From: Acinetobacter pittii ANC 4050
GTDB taxonomy: Bacteria > Pseudomonadota > Gammaproteobacteria > Pseudomonadales > Moraxellaceae
NCBI RefSeq assembly: GCF_000399685.1
Contig: NZ_KB976987.1
Span: forward strand, 2,247,954 to 2,311,953
DNA length: 64,000 nucleotides
Reading direction: 5' to 3'
Under the pieces are notes generated by a model. That model ran no database searches. It had not been told where the DNA came from and saw only the letters and a program-made list of their open reading frames with translations. A program made the translations under genes and the position numbers. Within the stretch, counting starts at the first letter, position 1, and each line of letters starts with the position of its first letter. Below, one piece after another: positions 48,540 through 56,464 of the stretch.

Positions 48540-49100
48540 ATGGCAAAGCACTTTTTTCAATCTTGGCTTCCCTCCCCCGAGAAAGTTTCGAATATGAAAT
48601 TTCTAAGGATTTTTGGTCAAAAGACCCTTAATCCTGTGCTTTGGTATATCAATCGAAAATCGATTACCCGAGCTGTTTTTGTCGGAACTTTTTTTGGTTT
48701 ACTCCCTATTCCTTTTCACAGTGTATTTATTGTGATGGCGGTCTTACTATTCGAAGTAAATTTACCCATTAGCTTAATGCTCGCTTGGTTAAGTAATCCT
48801 CTTACTCTAGTTCCGATTCTATATATTGGTTTTTGGTTTGGTGCGCATATTTTTCATGTGCATATGATCAACAAGGAAATGCTACTGGGTGTATTGCATC
48901 AAATTTCTCGCTGGATCACTCATTTCGGCCATGGTCATATTGATTTTAGTCTTGCGAAAATCTTGATGACAGGTCTAGTCGTAGAAGCTTTTGTATTTGC
49001 CGTTATTTTATATATATGCACAGAAATTTTCTGGCGTTGGATGGTCATAAAAAACTGGAAAAGTAGACATCGTCGTAAAAAGCAAGAAGAGGTTTTATAA
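48540..49100 (+). CDS. DUF2062 family membrane protein
   Basis: The 186-residue protein begins MAKHFFQSWLPSPEKV, then has ITRAVFVGTFFGLLPIPFHS, SLMLAWLSNPLTLVPI and a C-terminal membrane helix with a basic tail (KSRHRRKKQEE). This is the DUF2062 layout, a family of unknown function with about three membrane segments. I start at ATG 48540; ATG 48534 is possible, and no strong ribosome binding site marks either. A terminator of the convergent gene overlaps its last codons. Confidence 0.8.
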   Translation: MAKHFFQSWLPSPEKVSNMKFLRIFGQKTLNPVLWYINRKSITRAVFVGTFFGLLPIPFHSVFIVMAVLLFEVNLPISLMLAWLSNPLTLVPILYIGFWFGAHIFHVHMINKEMLLGVLHQISRWITHFGHGHIDFSLAKILMTGLVVEAFVFAVILYICTEIFWRWMVIKNWKSRHRRKKQEEVL

Positions 49101-49118
49101 AAACTCCTCTCTTCTTGC
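49076..49118 (-). terminator. Terminator of the lipoprotein nucleosidase gene, inside the DUF2062 3-prime end
   Basis: On the minus strand GCAAGAAG ... CTTCTTGC with inner A/T pairs forms a bulged stem followed by TTTTT. It lies 15 nt past the nucleosidase stop and overlaps the last codons of the convergent gene. Confidence 0.6.
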
Positions 49119-49132
49119 ATAAGTTTAAATCA

Positions 49133-50005
49133 TCATTTTGATAGTTTTGATTTCATATACTCTTCAGCCACATTAAGTACATACTCTTGGCAAGCCTCTC
49201 CCGTACCTGGGTCATAAGCTCCATTATTGGTAATATTATTAGATAAGATTCGAATACCGAGGAAAGGAACATTAAACTGGCTTGCGATTTGTGCAACAGA
49301 AGCTGCTTCCATTTCCTCAACAGAAGTGCCATAACGCTGATGGAAAAATTGAATACGGTCTAGCTCATTATTCCAAACATCTGCTGAACCAATCGTTCCT
49401 TCAACCACTTCGCCTTTATCATAACGAACTTTATGGGCCGCCATTAATAACTCTTGGTCACCTTCAAATTTGCGTATTGCAATAGGTTCTGGATCAGATT
49501 CATCTGTTGGCAAAACATCAAAAGCCTCATTCCATGTGAGTGAGTCTGAACCAGCACCTACTGGCTGTTTAGGCGTTCTAAATGCTCCAATATTGGTTGC
49601 ATATTTTCCTAAAACAATATCGTAAACATGTAGATCTGGGTCGTGTCCACCTGCTGTTCCCTGATTAATAATCGCAATCGGTTTATAACGTTCAATAGCT
49701 AAAGCCGTCGCAGCAGCTGAGTTACTCATCCCCATACGGGTTTTAGATATAATCACTGGATATCCGTTATAGGTACCCTTCCAGAATTTCCACCCACCGA
49801 TTTCTTCAACAGTCTTATTCTCCAATTTTGAAGCCATTCTTTCCGATTCTACTGGCAAAGCACCCTGAATAATGATCGGCTGTAATTTCTGTTTTTGTTC
49901 CTGAACGGTTGGTGTTTGTGAGACAGATGAGTTGTCATCATTACATCCCACTAAAAATAAAGCGCTACATAAACTGATTACGCCAAAAGCACATTTAAAT
50001 TGCAT
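49133..50005 (-). CDS. Lipoprotein of the MTA/SAH nucleosidase (PNP/UDP phosphorylase) family
   Basis: The 290-residue protein has a lipoprotein signal with the lipobox LVGC (Cys21), an acidic Asn/Asp/Ser linker, and then a phosphorylase-family domain: IIQGALPVESE, ISKTRMGMSNSAAATALAIE, INQGTAGG, and EEMEAASVAQIASQFNVPFLGIRILSNN, the nucleoside-binding motif of MTA/SAH nucleosidases. The cytoplasmic enzyme recycles methylthioadenosine and S-adenosylhomocysteine; this one should face the periplasm or outer membrane, so its substrate may be an outside nucleoside. Not Asp at +2 gives Asn22-Asp23, so sorting to the outer membrane is likely. Confidence 0.88.
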   Translation of the reverse strand: MQFKCAFGVISLCSALFLVGCNDDNSSVSQTPTVQEQKQKLQPIIIQGALPVESERMASKLENKTVEEIGGWKFWKGTYNGYPVIISKTRMGMSNSAAATALAIERYKPIAIINQGTAGGHDPDLHVYDIVLGKYATNIGAFRTPKQPVGAGSDSLTWNEAFDVLPTDESDPEPIAIRKFEGDQELLMAAHKVRYDKGEVVEGTIGSADVWNNELDRIQFFHQRYGTSVEEMEAASVAQIASQFNVPFLGIRILSNNITNNGAYDPGTGEACQEYVLNVAEEYMKSKLSK

Positions 50006-50116
50006 TTTTCACCTGTTTCTTTGAAAAAGAAGCGTAAAGTAGCAATGTACATGCCAATTACAAGTTTAGCTTTGTTATTAGGTTTCAGTAATTTAAATTT
50101 TTCTTTTAATCAGATG

Positions 50117-50147
50117 ATAAAAAACCCGACTTAAAGCCGGGTTTTAA
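50117..50147 (-). terminator. Terminator after apbC
   Basis: AAAACCCG and CGGGTTTT form the stem; on the minus strand six T residues follow. It starts 7 nt beyond the apbC stop. Confidence 0.85.
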
Positions 50148-50151
50148 TAAA

Positions 50152-51342
50152 TTAGAAAATACGCTTATCATCACGTGCACGCTGAGGAACTTTCTCAATC
50201 TGTTGCCACACCGCTTTAGCAATATCGATATAGCTATCAGCTGCGTCATCCATTACCACCACACTCGGTTTGCCCTGATCCGCATGTTCACGTATTTGAG
50301 CATTTAAAGGTAAACGGCCTAGCAATGGAATATGGTATTGATCGGAAAGCTTATCACCACCACCGATACCAAAAATTTGCTCTTCATGCCCACAGTTTGA
50401 GCAAATATGAGTCGACATGTTCTCAACAACACCTAATACCGGAATGCCAACTTTATTAAATAACTCAATTCCTTTGGTCGCATCTAACAAAGCAACATTT
50501 TGTGGTGTAGTCACAATGATTGAACCTGTAACCGGAATACGCTGTGCAAGCGTGAGTTGAATATCACCAGTACCCGGTGGCATATCAATCATGAGCACAT
50601 CTAAATCTGGCCAAAGTGTTTGATTAAACAATTGCATTAGAGCGCCGGTTGCCTTTGGTCCACGCCATGCAACAGGTGTGTTGTTATCGCCAGTGAGATG
50701 CCCAATAGAAAGTACAGCCATACCATAAGCATCTAACGGTACAAAATTTTCACTTTCAATAAGTGGCGTTTTACCTGCGTTGCCTAGCATTGTCGGAATA
50801 CTTGGACCATAAATATCAGCATCCAATACCCCAACCTTAAGTCCCATTTTTTGCAAGGCAAGTGCTAAATTGACAGTAGTTGTCGATTTACCAACACCGC
50901 CCTTTCCTGATGAAACTAAAATAACATTCTTAATGCGAGGATGAAGTGGGACATCTCTTTGTTGCGGAGCAGCTTTTTGAATCGGTGGATTATTTGGATC
51001 TGGTTCTGATTTAGGTGAAGCATCAAGTACAGGAGGTAAGTTCGAACTTTCTTGTGCAGGACGCTTTTGTTGAACTACGTGTAAGTTAAGTTCTTCTATA
51101 CCGCACTTTTCTAATGCACCAGCTAAGTCATCATGGATTTGCTGCAAATGCTCTTTTTCATCAGGAAATGTATTAATCGTAAGTTGTAACACACGACCCT
51201 GAACTTGGAGCTGGCTAATGCGATCTTTTAAAGCATCTTTTGAATGCGGTAATAAATAATTCTGGAGTACGGTTTGGATTTCATCTTCTTTCACTTCTTG
51301 TGCGGGTGAAAAAACGGACTTTAATGAAGAAAGCCAAGACAT
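50152..51342 (-). CDS. apbC: Iron-sulfur cluster carrier protein ApbC/Mrp
   Basis: ApbC (Mrp) is a P-loop ATPase that carries Fe-S clusters to target proteins. The 396-residue protein has an N-terminal MIP18-like domain (about 15-90), a Pro-rich linker (about 93-132), the deviant Walker A SSGKGGVGKSTT (144-155), DADIYGPSIP, and the CSNCG cluster-binding cysteines in the last third. It is divergent from metG after the repeat-protein gene, and metG next to mrp is common in gamma-proteobacteria. Confidence 0.94.
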   Translation of the reverse strand: MSWLSSLKSVFSPAQEVKEDEIQTVLQNYLLPHSKDALKDRISQLQVQGRVLQLTINTFPDEKEHLQQIHDDLAGALEKCGIEELNLHVVQQKRPAQESSNLPPVLDASPKSEPDPNNPPIQKAAPQQRDVPLHPRIKNVILVSSGKGGVGKSTTTVNLALALQKMGLKVGVLDADIYGPSIPTMLGNAGKTPLIESENFVPLDAYGMAVLSIGHLTGDNNTPVAWRGPKATGALMQLFNQTLWPDLDVLMIDMPPGTGDIQLTLAQRIPVTGSIIVTTPQNVALLDATKGIELFNKVGIPVLGVVENMSTHICSNCGHEEQIFGIGGGDKLSDQYHIPLLGRLPLNAQIREHADQGKPSVVVMDDAADSYIDIAKAVWQQIEKVPQRARDDKRIF

Positions 51343-51487
51343 ATTGTTTACTCCAAAAACAGATCATTACAGCTTAATGGAGATAGTGTAACAGTATTGC
51401 TCCGCACTCGCTCACCTTGGGATGAATAATTACTAACTTCACATCTCATCTTTTAGGTAAGGAGTACGGATTTTAGTTTAAAACAAC

Positions 51488-51988
51488 TTATTCAGCAGAA
51501 TCATGATTCTTTAGCTTGTTTAATTTATCGGTTGCCGTTTTCTTTAACTCATCAAGTTTTGCCGTTGCTTGAGTTTTCAACTCATCCAATTTGGTAGTAG
51601 CTTCTTCCTTTAATTCCGCAGCTTTGGCTTTAGCATCGTCAAGTTTATGGGATGCCTCTGTACGTAAATGATCAAACTTGTCTTGTAGAGTATGCTGAGC
51701 ATCCTCAAGTTTGCCTTTCAAGTTGTTTGCTTTATCTTCAAGAGCCTCTTTACCAGAAGCTTGCTTCTCTTTTACATTTTCCTTTAAATCGTCCAAAGCT
51801 TTTTCACCTTGTACTTTTGCATCGGCTGCTTTTGCCTTTAATTGGTCTACTTTATCTTCAACTGCTTCTTTACCAGCAGCTTGCTTCTCTTTTACATTTT
51901 CTTTTAAATCATCCAAAGCTTTTTCACCTTGTACTTTTGCATCAGCCGCTTTTGCCTTTAATTCGTCTAATTTATTTTCAGTAGTCAT
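51488..51988 (-). CDS. Helical 40-residue-repeat protein (LEA/apolipoprotein-like)
   Basis: The 166-residue protein is almost only Lys, Glu, Asp, Ala and Leu and should form long amphipathic or coiled-coil helix. Two nearly identical 40-residue units (from LKAKAADAKVQGEKALDDLK) are followed by degenerate 11-residue units such as KLDELKTQATA. There is no signal peptide and no recognised domain. The pattern recalls LEA-type desiccation proteins or phasin-like helices, which is only an analogy. I start at ATG 51988, with GAGGA 8 nt upstream; the ATG at 52003 overlaps that site. Confidence 0.8.
   Translation of the reverse strand: MTTENKLDELKAKAADAKVQGEKALDDLKENVKEKQAAGKEAVEDKVDQLKAKAADAKVQGEKALDDLKENVKEKQASGKEALEDKANNLKGKLEDAQHTLQDKFDHLRTEASHKLDDAKAKAAELKEEATTKLDELKTQATAKLDELKKTATDKLNKLKNHDSAE
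51731..51970 (-). repeat. Two tandem 120-bp repeats within the helical protein gene
   Basis: The stretches 51731-51850 and 51851-51970 are nearly identical and in frame (40 codons). The differences are few and often silent, so the duplication is recent or kept alike by recombination. Confidence 0.85.
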
Positions 51989-52264
51989 CGTTGTTATCCT
52001 CATAGTTAATTAAAAAAATTACTTGAATAAGTTATTAGTTATACATCGTTATGGCTTATTTTCTGACCGTAACTGCAATTTGAAACAAAGACAATACAGG
52101 AAGATTCAAATATTTTTTGATTTGTTTATCTGTTCTAAAGAGAAACATTTCTGAGCAAAAATCTATTTTAGTCGAAACCTCTTACGCCAAGCCCAAGATT
52201 ATTAATCTTTGCTTATCTCTGTGCATCAGTTAAAATCTTCCACCTTATAAATACGAATGAGAGA

Positions 52265-54337
52265 ATGAAATCCGTGCGTAAAATTTTAGTCACTAATGCC
52301 CTCCCTTATGCTAATGGTCCAATTCATATGGGTCATTTACTCGGTTACATCCAGGCAGATATCTGGGTTCGTGCCATGCGAGCAATGGGTCATGATGTGA
52401 CTTATGTATGTGCGGATGATGCTCACGGTACTGCCATCATGCTACGTGCCGAAGCAAATGGTATTAGCCCAGAAGAACAAATTGCGAATGTTCAAAAAGA
52501 ACACATCCGTGATTTTGACGGTTTTGGCGTACATTTCGATCATTACGATTCAACGCATAGCGATGCTAACAAAGCACGCTCAACAGATATTTATATTAAG
52601 AATCGTGAAGCTGGAAATATTGCAGTTCGTCCTGTAACTCAATTATTTGACCCAGAAAAAGGTATGTTCTTATCTGACCGTTTCATTAAGGGTACGTGCC
52701 CCAAATGTAAGTCAGAAGATCAATACGGCGACTCATGTGAAGTCTGCGGTACCACTTATAATGCGACCGAGTTACTTAACCCTCGTTCGACTTTAAGTGG
52801 TGCAACACCAGTTGAAAAATCATCAGATCACTACTTCTTCAAACTTCCTAACTTCGCTGAATATTTGCAGAAATGGACCCGTGATGAAGGACGTTTACCA
52901 GTTTCGATTGCAAACAAACTTGATGAATGGTTTGAAGCTGGTTTAGCAGACTGGGATATTTCTCGCGATGCCCCTTATTTTGGTTTTGAAATTCCAGATG
53001 CGCCAAACAAATATTTCTATGTTTGGGTAGATGCCCCAATCGGTTATATGTCTAGTTTTGAAAACTACATCAAAACTAAACGCCCAGATTTAAACTTTGA
53101 TGATTTCTGGAAAAAAGATAGCCAAAACGATGTTTATCACTTTATTGGTAAAGACATTGTTTATTTCCATGCTTTATTCTGGCCTGCAATGCTTGAGGGC
53201 GCGAACTACCGCACTCCAACTGGCTTGTTTGTAAACGGTTTCTTGACTGTAAATGGCCAAAAAATGTCTAAGTCACGTGGTACTTTCATTAAGGCCGAGA
53301 CTTACTTACAGCATTTAAACCCAGAATATTTACGCTATTACTTTGCATCTAAGCTTTCAGATAAAGTTGAAGACTCCGACTTGAATCTTGATGATTTTGT
53401 TCAAAAAGTAAATTCAGACTTAGTAGGTAAAGTTGTCAATATTGCTAGCCGCTGTGCGAAGTTCATCAATAGCAACTTTAACAATACTTTATCTGTTGAC
53501 TGTGCAGAATCCGACTTAGTACAAAGTTTTATTGATGCAGGTGATTCAATCGCGGCTGCTTATGAAGCACGTGAATTCTCTACAGCTATTCGTGAAATTA
53601 TGGCGTTAGCTGACCGCGCAAACCAATATATTGATGAGAAAAAGCCTTGGGCACTTGCTAAACAAGAAGGTCAAGAACAACAAGTTCTTGATGTATGTTC
53701 GGTTGGTATCAACTTATTCCGTCAATTAGCTGTGTACTTAGCTCCAGTTCTGCCAACTTTAGCTCAGCAAGTTCAAGATTTTTTAAAACTTGAAAGCTTC
53801 GATTTCGAGTCACGTAAACAAGTTCTTTTAAGCCATAAAATTGCGCAGTTCCAACCTCTTATGCAGCGTGTTGATCCAAAAGCTGTTGCAGCTATGGTTG
53901 ATGCTTCTAAAGAGTCTTTAGGTGCTCCTGCTCCACAAGCAACTAAAGCAGCGAAAAAAGAGAAATCTGCCGAGAAAAAAGCAGCCCCTACTCCAGCAGT
54001 GGGTGAAGCTGAAATTATCGGTATTGAAGACTTCTTAAAAGTTGACTTACGTGTTGCTCAGGTTGTTGAAGCAGGTACAGTTGAAGGTTCAGATAAATTA
54101 CTTCAACTTACTTTAGACGTTGGTGAAGCTGAACCACGCAATGTATTCAGTGGTATCCGTAGCCAATACGCACCAGAAGACCTCAAAGGCAAATTAGTCG
54201 TGATGGTTGCTAACCTCGCACCACGTAAAATGCGTTTTGGTATTTCAAACGGTATGGTACTTGCTGCTGGAAATGGTGAAGGTATTTTCATTATTTCTCC
54301 AGATAGCGGTGCAAAACCTGGCGATAAAGTTTCTTAA
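52265..54337 (+). CDS. metG: Methionyl-tRNA synthetase
   Basis: MetG charges tRNA-Met. The 690-residue protein has the HIGH-type motif HMGH at 21-24 ([13 protein letters not shown]), a zinc knuckle [18 protein letters not shown], the KMSKS motif at 333-337, an anticodon-binding helical domain, an Ala/Lys-rich linker (about 555-580) and a C-terminal tRNA-binding domain ([17 protein letters not shown]) that makes the dimer. ATG 52265 is used; GTG 52274 ([15 protein letters not shown]) is also possible and closer to the family start. Confidence 0.97.
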   Translation: MKSVRKILVTNALPYANGPIHMGHLLGYIQADIWVRAMRAMGHDVTYVCADDAHGTAIMLRAEANGISPEEQIANVQKEHIRDFDGFGVHFDHYDSTHSDANKARSTDIYIKNREAGNIAVRPVTQLFDPEKGMFLSDRFIKGTCPKCKSEDQYGDSCEVCGTTYNATELLNPRSTLSGATPVEKSSDHYFFKLPNFAEYLQKWTRDEGRLPVSIANKLDEWFEAGLADWDISRDAPYFGFEIPDAPNKYFYVWVDAPIGYMSSFENYIKTKRPDLNFDDFWKKDSQNDVYHFIGKDIVYFHALFWPAMLEGANYRTPTGLFVNGFLTVNGQKMSKSRGTFIKAETYLQHLNPEYLRYYFASKLSDKVEDSDLNLDDFVQKVNSDLVGKVVNIASRCAKFINSNFNNTLSVDCAESDLVQSFIDAGDSIAAAYEAREFSTAIREIMALADRANQYIDEKKPWALAKQEGQEQQVLDVCSVGINLFRQLAVYLAPVLPTLAQQVQDFLKLESFDFESRKQVLLSHKIAQFQPLMQRVDPKAVAAMVDASKESLGAPAPQATKAAKKEKSAEKKAAPTPAVGEAEIIGIEDFLKVDLRVAQVVEAGTVEGSDKLLQLTLDVGEAEPRNVFSGIRSQYAPEDLKGKLVVMVANLAPRKMRFGISNGMVLAAGNGEGIFIISPDSGAKPGDKVS

Positions 54338-54346
54338 TCTAGATTC

Positions 54347-54378
54347 ATAAAAAAGCTCCCTAAATTGGGAGCTTTTTT
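54347..54378. terminator. Bidirectional terminator after metG
   Basis: AAAAAAGCTCCC and GGGAGCTTTTTT form a 12-bp stem around TAAATT. Confidence 0.9.
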
Positions 54379-54425
54379 ATTTTGAATATCTAAGTTTTAA
54401 ACAAGCACAAATAAACAAATTTAAA

Positions 54426-54761
54426 TTACGACCATGGCCACCCTTCACAAGGATTATTAAACAAAACATGTATGTTTCCTAATTCCTCATTTGTTAAATA
54501 ACCATTCTTATTTTCATCCAAATAATTAAATAACTCTGTTTGCTTGTTTTCACCTTGAAAGCGTTTATCGCTCGGCCAGTTGTACGGATAGAAATCTTCA
54601 ACCCTTTGAAATTCTTTTAAACTATACATTCCATCATGATTTACATCGTACTTTTCCTGAAAAAGCTTCCAATCTAAAGAGGCAGGTTCGCAAGCACTTA
54701 CCACATTAAAAATGCAATAAATGATACACCCTACCAATAACTTAATAATTGGATTGCTCAC
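54426..54761 (-). CDS. EF-hand calcium-binding exported protein
   Basis: The 111-residue protein has a hydrophobic N-terminus ending VVSAC, which fits a lipobox, and two EF-hand loops: DVNHDGMYSLKEF and DENKNGYLTNEEL, separated by about 35 residues. It should bind calcium outside the cytoplasm. I place the start at GTG 54761, just inside the end of the upstream lipoprotein gene, which puts the signal peptide at the N-terminus; the open frame from ATG 54821 adds 20 non-hydrophobic residues. There is no strong ribosome binding site, so translation may be coupled. The function is unknown. Confidence 0.7.
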   Translation of the reverse strand: MSNPIIKLLVGCIIYCIFNVVSACEPASLDWKLFQEKYDVNHDGMYSLKEFQRVEDFYPYNWPSDKRFQGENKQTELFNYLDENKNGYLTNEELGNIHVLFNNPCEGWPWS

Positions 54762-54930
54762 GATTATTGGCTTGTAAGTCGGAAATCTTATAGTCTTTTT
54801 CGTGCACAGGTGTACCAACAATACTCATGGTCCGTTCATTTGCTGGTTGCTGCTTGCTCATCGTTCTCATCTCACATCCTGTAGTTAAGATGAGAAAAAC
54901 TACAGAAATGCTCACCATTAGTTTTTTCAT
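54742..54930 (-). CDS. Small lipoprotein (62 aa)
   Basis: The protein starts MKKLMVSISVVFLILTTGC, a clear lipoprotein signal with Cys19, followed by 43 polar residues with no known domain. The binding site GAGGA lies before ATG 54930. It overlaps the EF-hand gene by about 20 nt if that starts at 54761, so the two are likely expressed and perhaps act together. Confidence 0.75.
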   Translation of the reverse strand: MKKLMVSISVVFLILTTGCEMRTMSKQQPANERTMSIVGTPVHEKDYKISDLQANNREQSNY

Positions 54931-55032
54931 AACGTGATCCTCATTTCTTTTTGTTTTATTTATTAAGTTACCACTTTTTAAATGCTTAAGTGCCGAAAAA
55001 GTTATTTTAATTTGTATATATTTTACGCAAAA

Positions 55033-55064
55033 ATAAAGCCAGACTTTAATTGTCTGGCTTTTTA
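55033..55064 (-). terminator. Terminator after the second LysE-type gene
   Basis: AAAGCCAGAC and GTCTGGCTTT form a 10-bp stem around TTTAATT, with T tracts on both strands. Confidence 0.85.
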
Positions 55065-55092
55065 TCTTTTAGATATTTTAATTAAACTTTAT

Positions 55093-55716
55093 TTACTTGA
55101 AAAAGATAAGCTTTAAACCTAGTAGAGTAACAATACTCCCAGCAACTCGATCAACGCCGGTTTTTGCTTTCAAATACATTTTTCTAGGTTTTTCTGAAGA
55201 TAACAGCATTGCCACACATGAGTACCAACCAGCATCAATCATAAAACAAATCACTGGTAATGCGACGTAGTAATAATTTGGAATTTCTTTTGGCAACAAG
55301 GCAGTAAATACACTGGCTAATACAACAGCGATTTTTGGATTACTTAACTGGGTAATTAAGCCATATCGATATGCTTGTTTATAAGTCATTTTCGATTTGC
55401 CGTCGTTTTCCATCGCAATAGGTTCTTTGGCATGTTTAATAATTTTAAAAGCTAGCCAAAGCAAATAAAGCCCCCCACCAATTTTTAAAATTAAATAAGC
55501 AGAAGGTACCGCCAACAAAACTGCTTGTAACCCCATAACTGCTAATAGACCAAAAAGAGCTGCGCCAGTCCCCGTTCCTAATGCTGTAAACAACCCATGT
55601 TTACGTGATTTAGAAATTGAATTTTGCGCTACATAAATAAAGCTTGGCCCAGGGCTTATTGCTCCAAGCATCAATGCCATAGCAATTGAAAAAAGAGGAA
55701 TAAGGGACTCAAACAT
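55093..55716 (-). CDS. LysE/RhtB family exporter
   Basis: The 207-residue protein has about six membrane segments and the family signature MLGAISPGPSFIYVAQNSIS followed by RKHGLFTALGTGTGA. It probably exports an amino acid or related compound; the substrate is unknown. It is divergent from the tetR-efflux operon, with 178 nt between the starts, and the palindrome at 55840-55859 lies in that gap, so TetR might also affect it. Confidence 0.88.
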   Translation of the reverse strand: MFESLIPLFSIAMALMLGAISPGPSFIYVAQNSISKSRKHGLFTALGTGTGAALFGLLAVMGLQAVLLAVPSAYLILKIGGGLYLLWLAFKIIKHAKEPIAMENDGKSKMTYKQAYRYGLITQLSNPKIAVVLASVFTALLPKEIPNYYYVALPVICFMIDAGWYSCVAMLLSSEKPRKMYLKAKTGVDRVAGSIVTLLGLKLIFFK

Positions 55717-55839
55717 TGTATTGACCTAGCATCATGCAATTGCGCGGTATTCTAACAGCTTTTTATGACGCATATAAAAATAGCAAAGATATAAATGATG
55801 AAAATTGAATTTTCATGTTTTTACAATTTATATCTTCAC

Positions 55840-55859
55840 AACGGACAAAAATGTCCGTT
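55840..55859. promoter_or_regulatory. Palindromic operator, probably for the adjacent TetR
   Basis: AACGGACA (55840-55847) and TGTCCGTT (55852-55859) are perfect inverted halves separated by AAAA. The site lies 36 nt before the tetR start codon, the usual place for TetR self-repression. Confidence 0.65.
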
Positions 55860-55894
55860 AAATATATAACCTTTAAAACTCTTCAACCAGTGAC

Positions 55895-56464
55895 ATGAGT
55901 AAACGTCAAAAAATTGCTGCCCAGAATCGGGATGAATTACTCAATGCAGCCGAAGAATGCTTTCGTATTCATGGTATTAACGTCCCTCTACAGGTTGTAA
56001 TTGATCATGCTGGTGTCGGCAGAGCAACGTTCTATCGTAACTTTGGTGATCGTAAAGCTTTAATTAGCGCCCTTTTAGAACGTGCGATTACACAGTTAGA
56101 GCAAAAAGCAGCTTATTTTCAACAATTCGAAGATGGCTTATTTCGTTTAATTGAAGGACATATTGGACAACTTCCTAAGCTTGCAATTTTGCAAGATTTT
56201 TGGAGAGTGATTGATCGACAAGATCCAATTATGTTAAAAATTTATGAACGGCGGAATAATGCACTTAACCCACTGATTGAAAATGCGATAGAACAAAAAT
56301 TGTGCCGAGCTGATCTAACTGCTGATGACTATGCAATGGTCACTGCAATGTTGGGTTCTTCATTTCAAGGACATGAAACAGAAGAACAGGCTCGCTTAGC
56401 AAAACGAGCAATTGAATTACTGTTTCAAGGTATTCAAATACAAAAAATTCGAGGGATAGAATGA
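55895..56464 (+). CDS. TetR/AcrR family repressor
   Basis: The 189-residue protein has an N-terminal helix-turn-helix (about 8-55, with VVIDHAGVGRATFYRNFGDRKAL) and a variable helical ligand domain. It overlaps the MFS gene by 4 nt and heads an efflux operon, so it most likely represses tetR-MFS-HlyD and releases DNA on binding a drug or metabolite. The palindrome just upstream is its probable operator. The ligand is unknown. Confidence 0.92.
   Translation: MSKRQKIAAQNRDELLNAAEECFRIHGINVPLQVVIDHAGVGRATFYRNFGDRKALISALLERAITQLEQKAAYFQQFEDGLFRLIEGHIGQLPKLAILQDFWRVIDRQDPIMLKIYERRNNALNPLIENAIEQKLCRADLTADDYAMVTAMLGSSFQGHETEEQARLAKRAIELLFQGIQIQKIRGIE

Noticed and set aside
51731..51970. Tandem repeat as a possible CRISPR array
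   Set aside because: There are only two units of 120 bp, with no spacers, and they lie in frame in a coding region. No cas gene is near.
51652..52013. Two plus-strand frames opposite the helical repeat gene
   Set aside because: They are shadows of the Lys/Glu/Ala codon pattern and inherit its 120-bp repeat; neither has a ribosome binding site.
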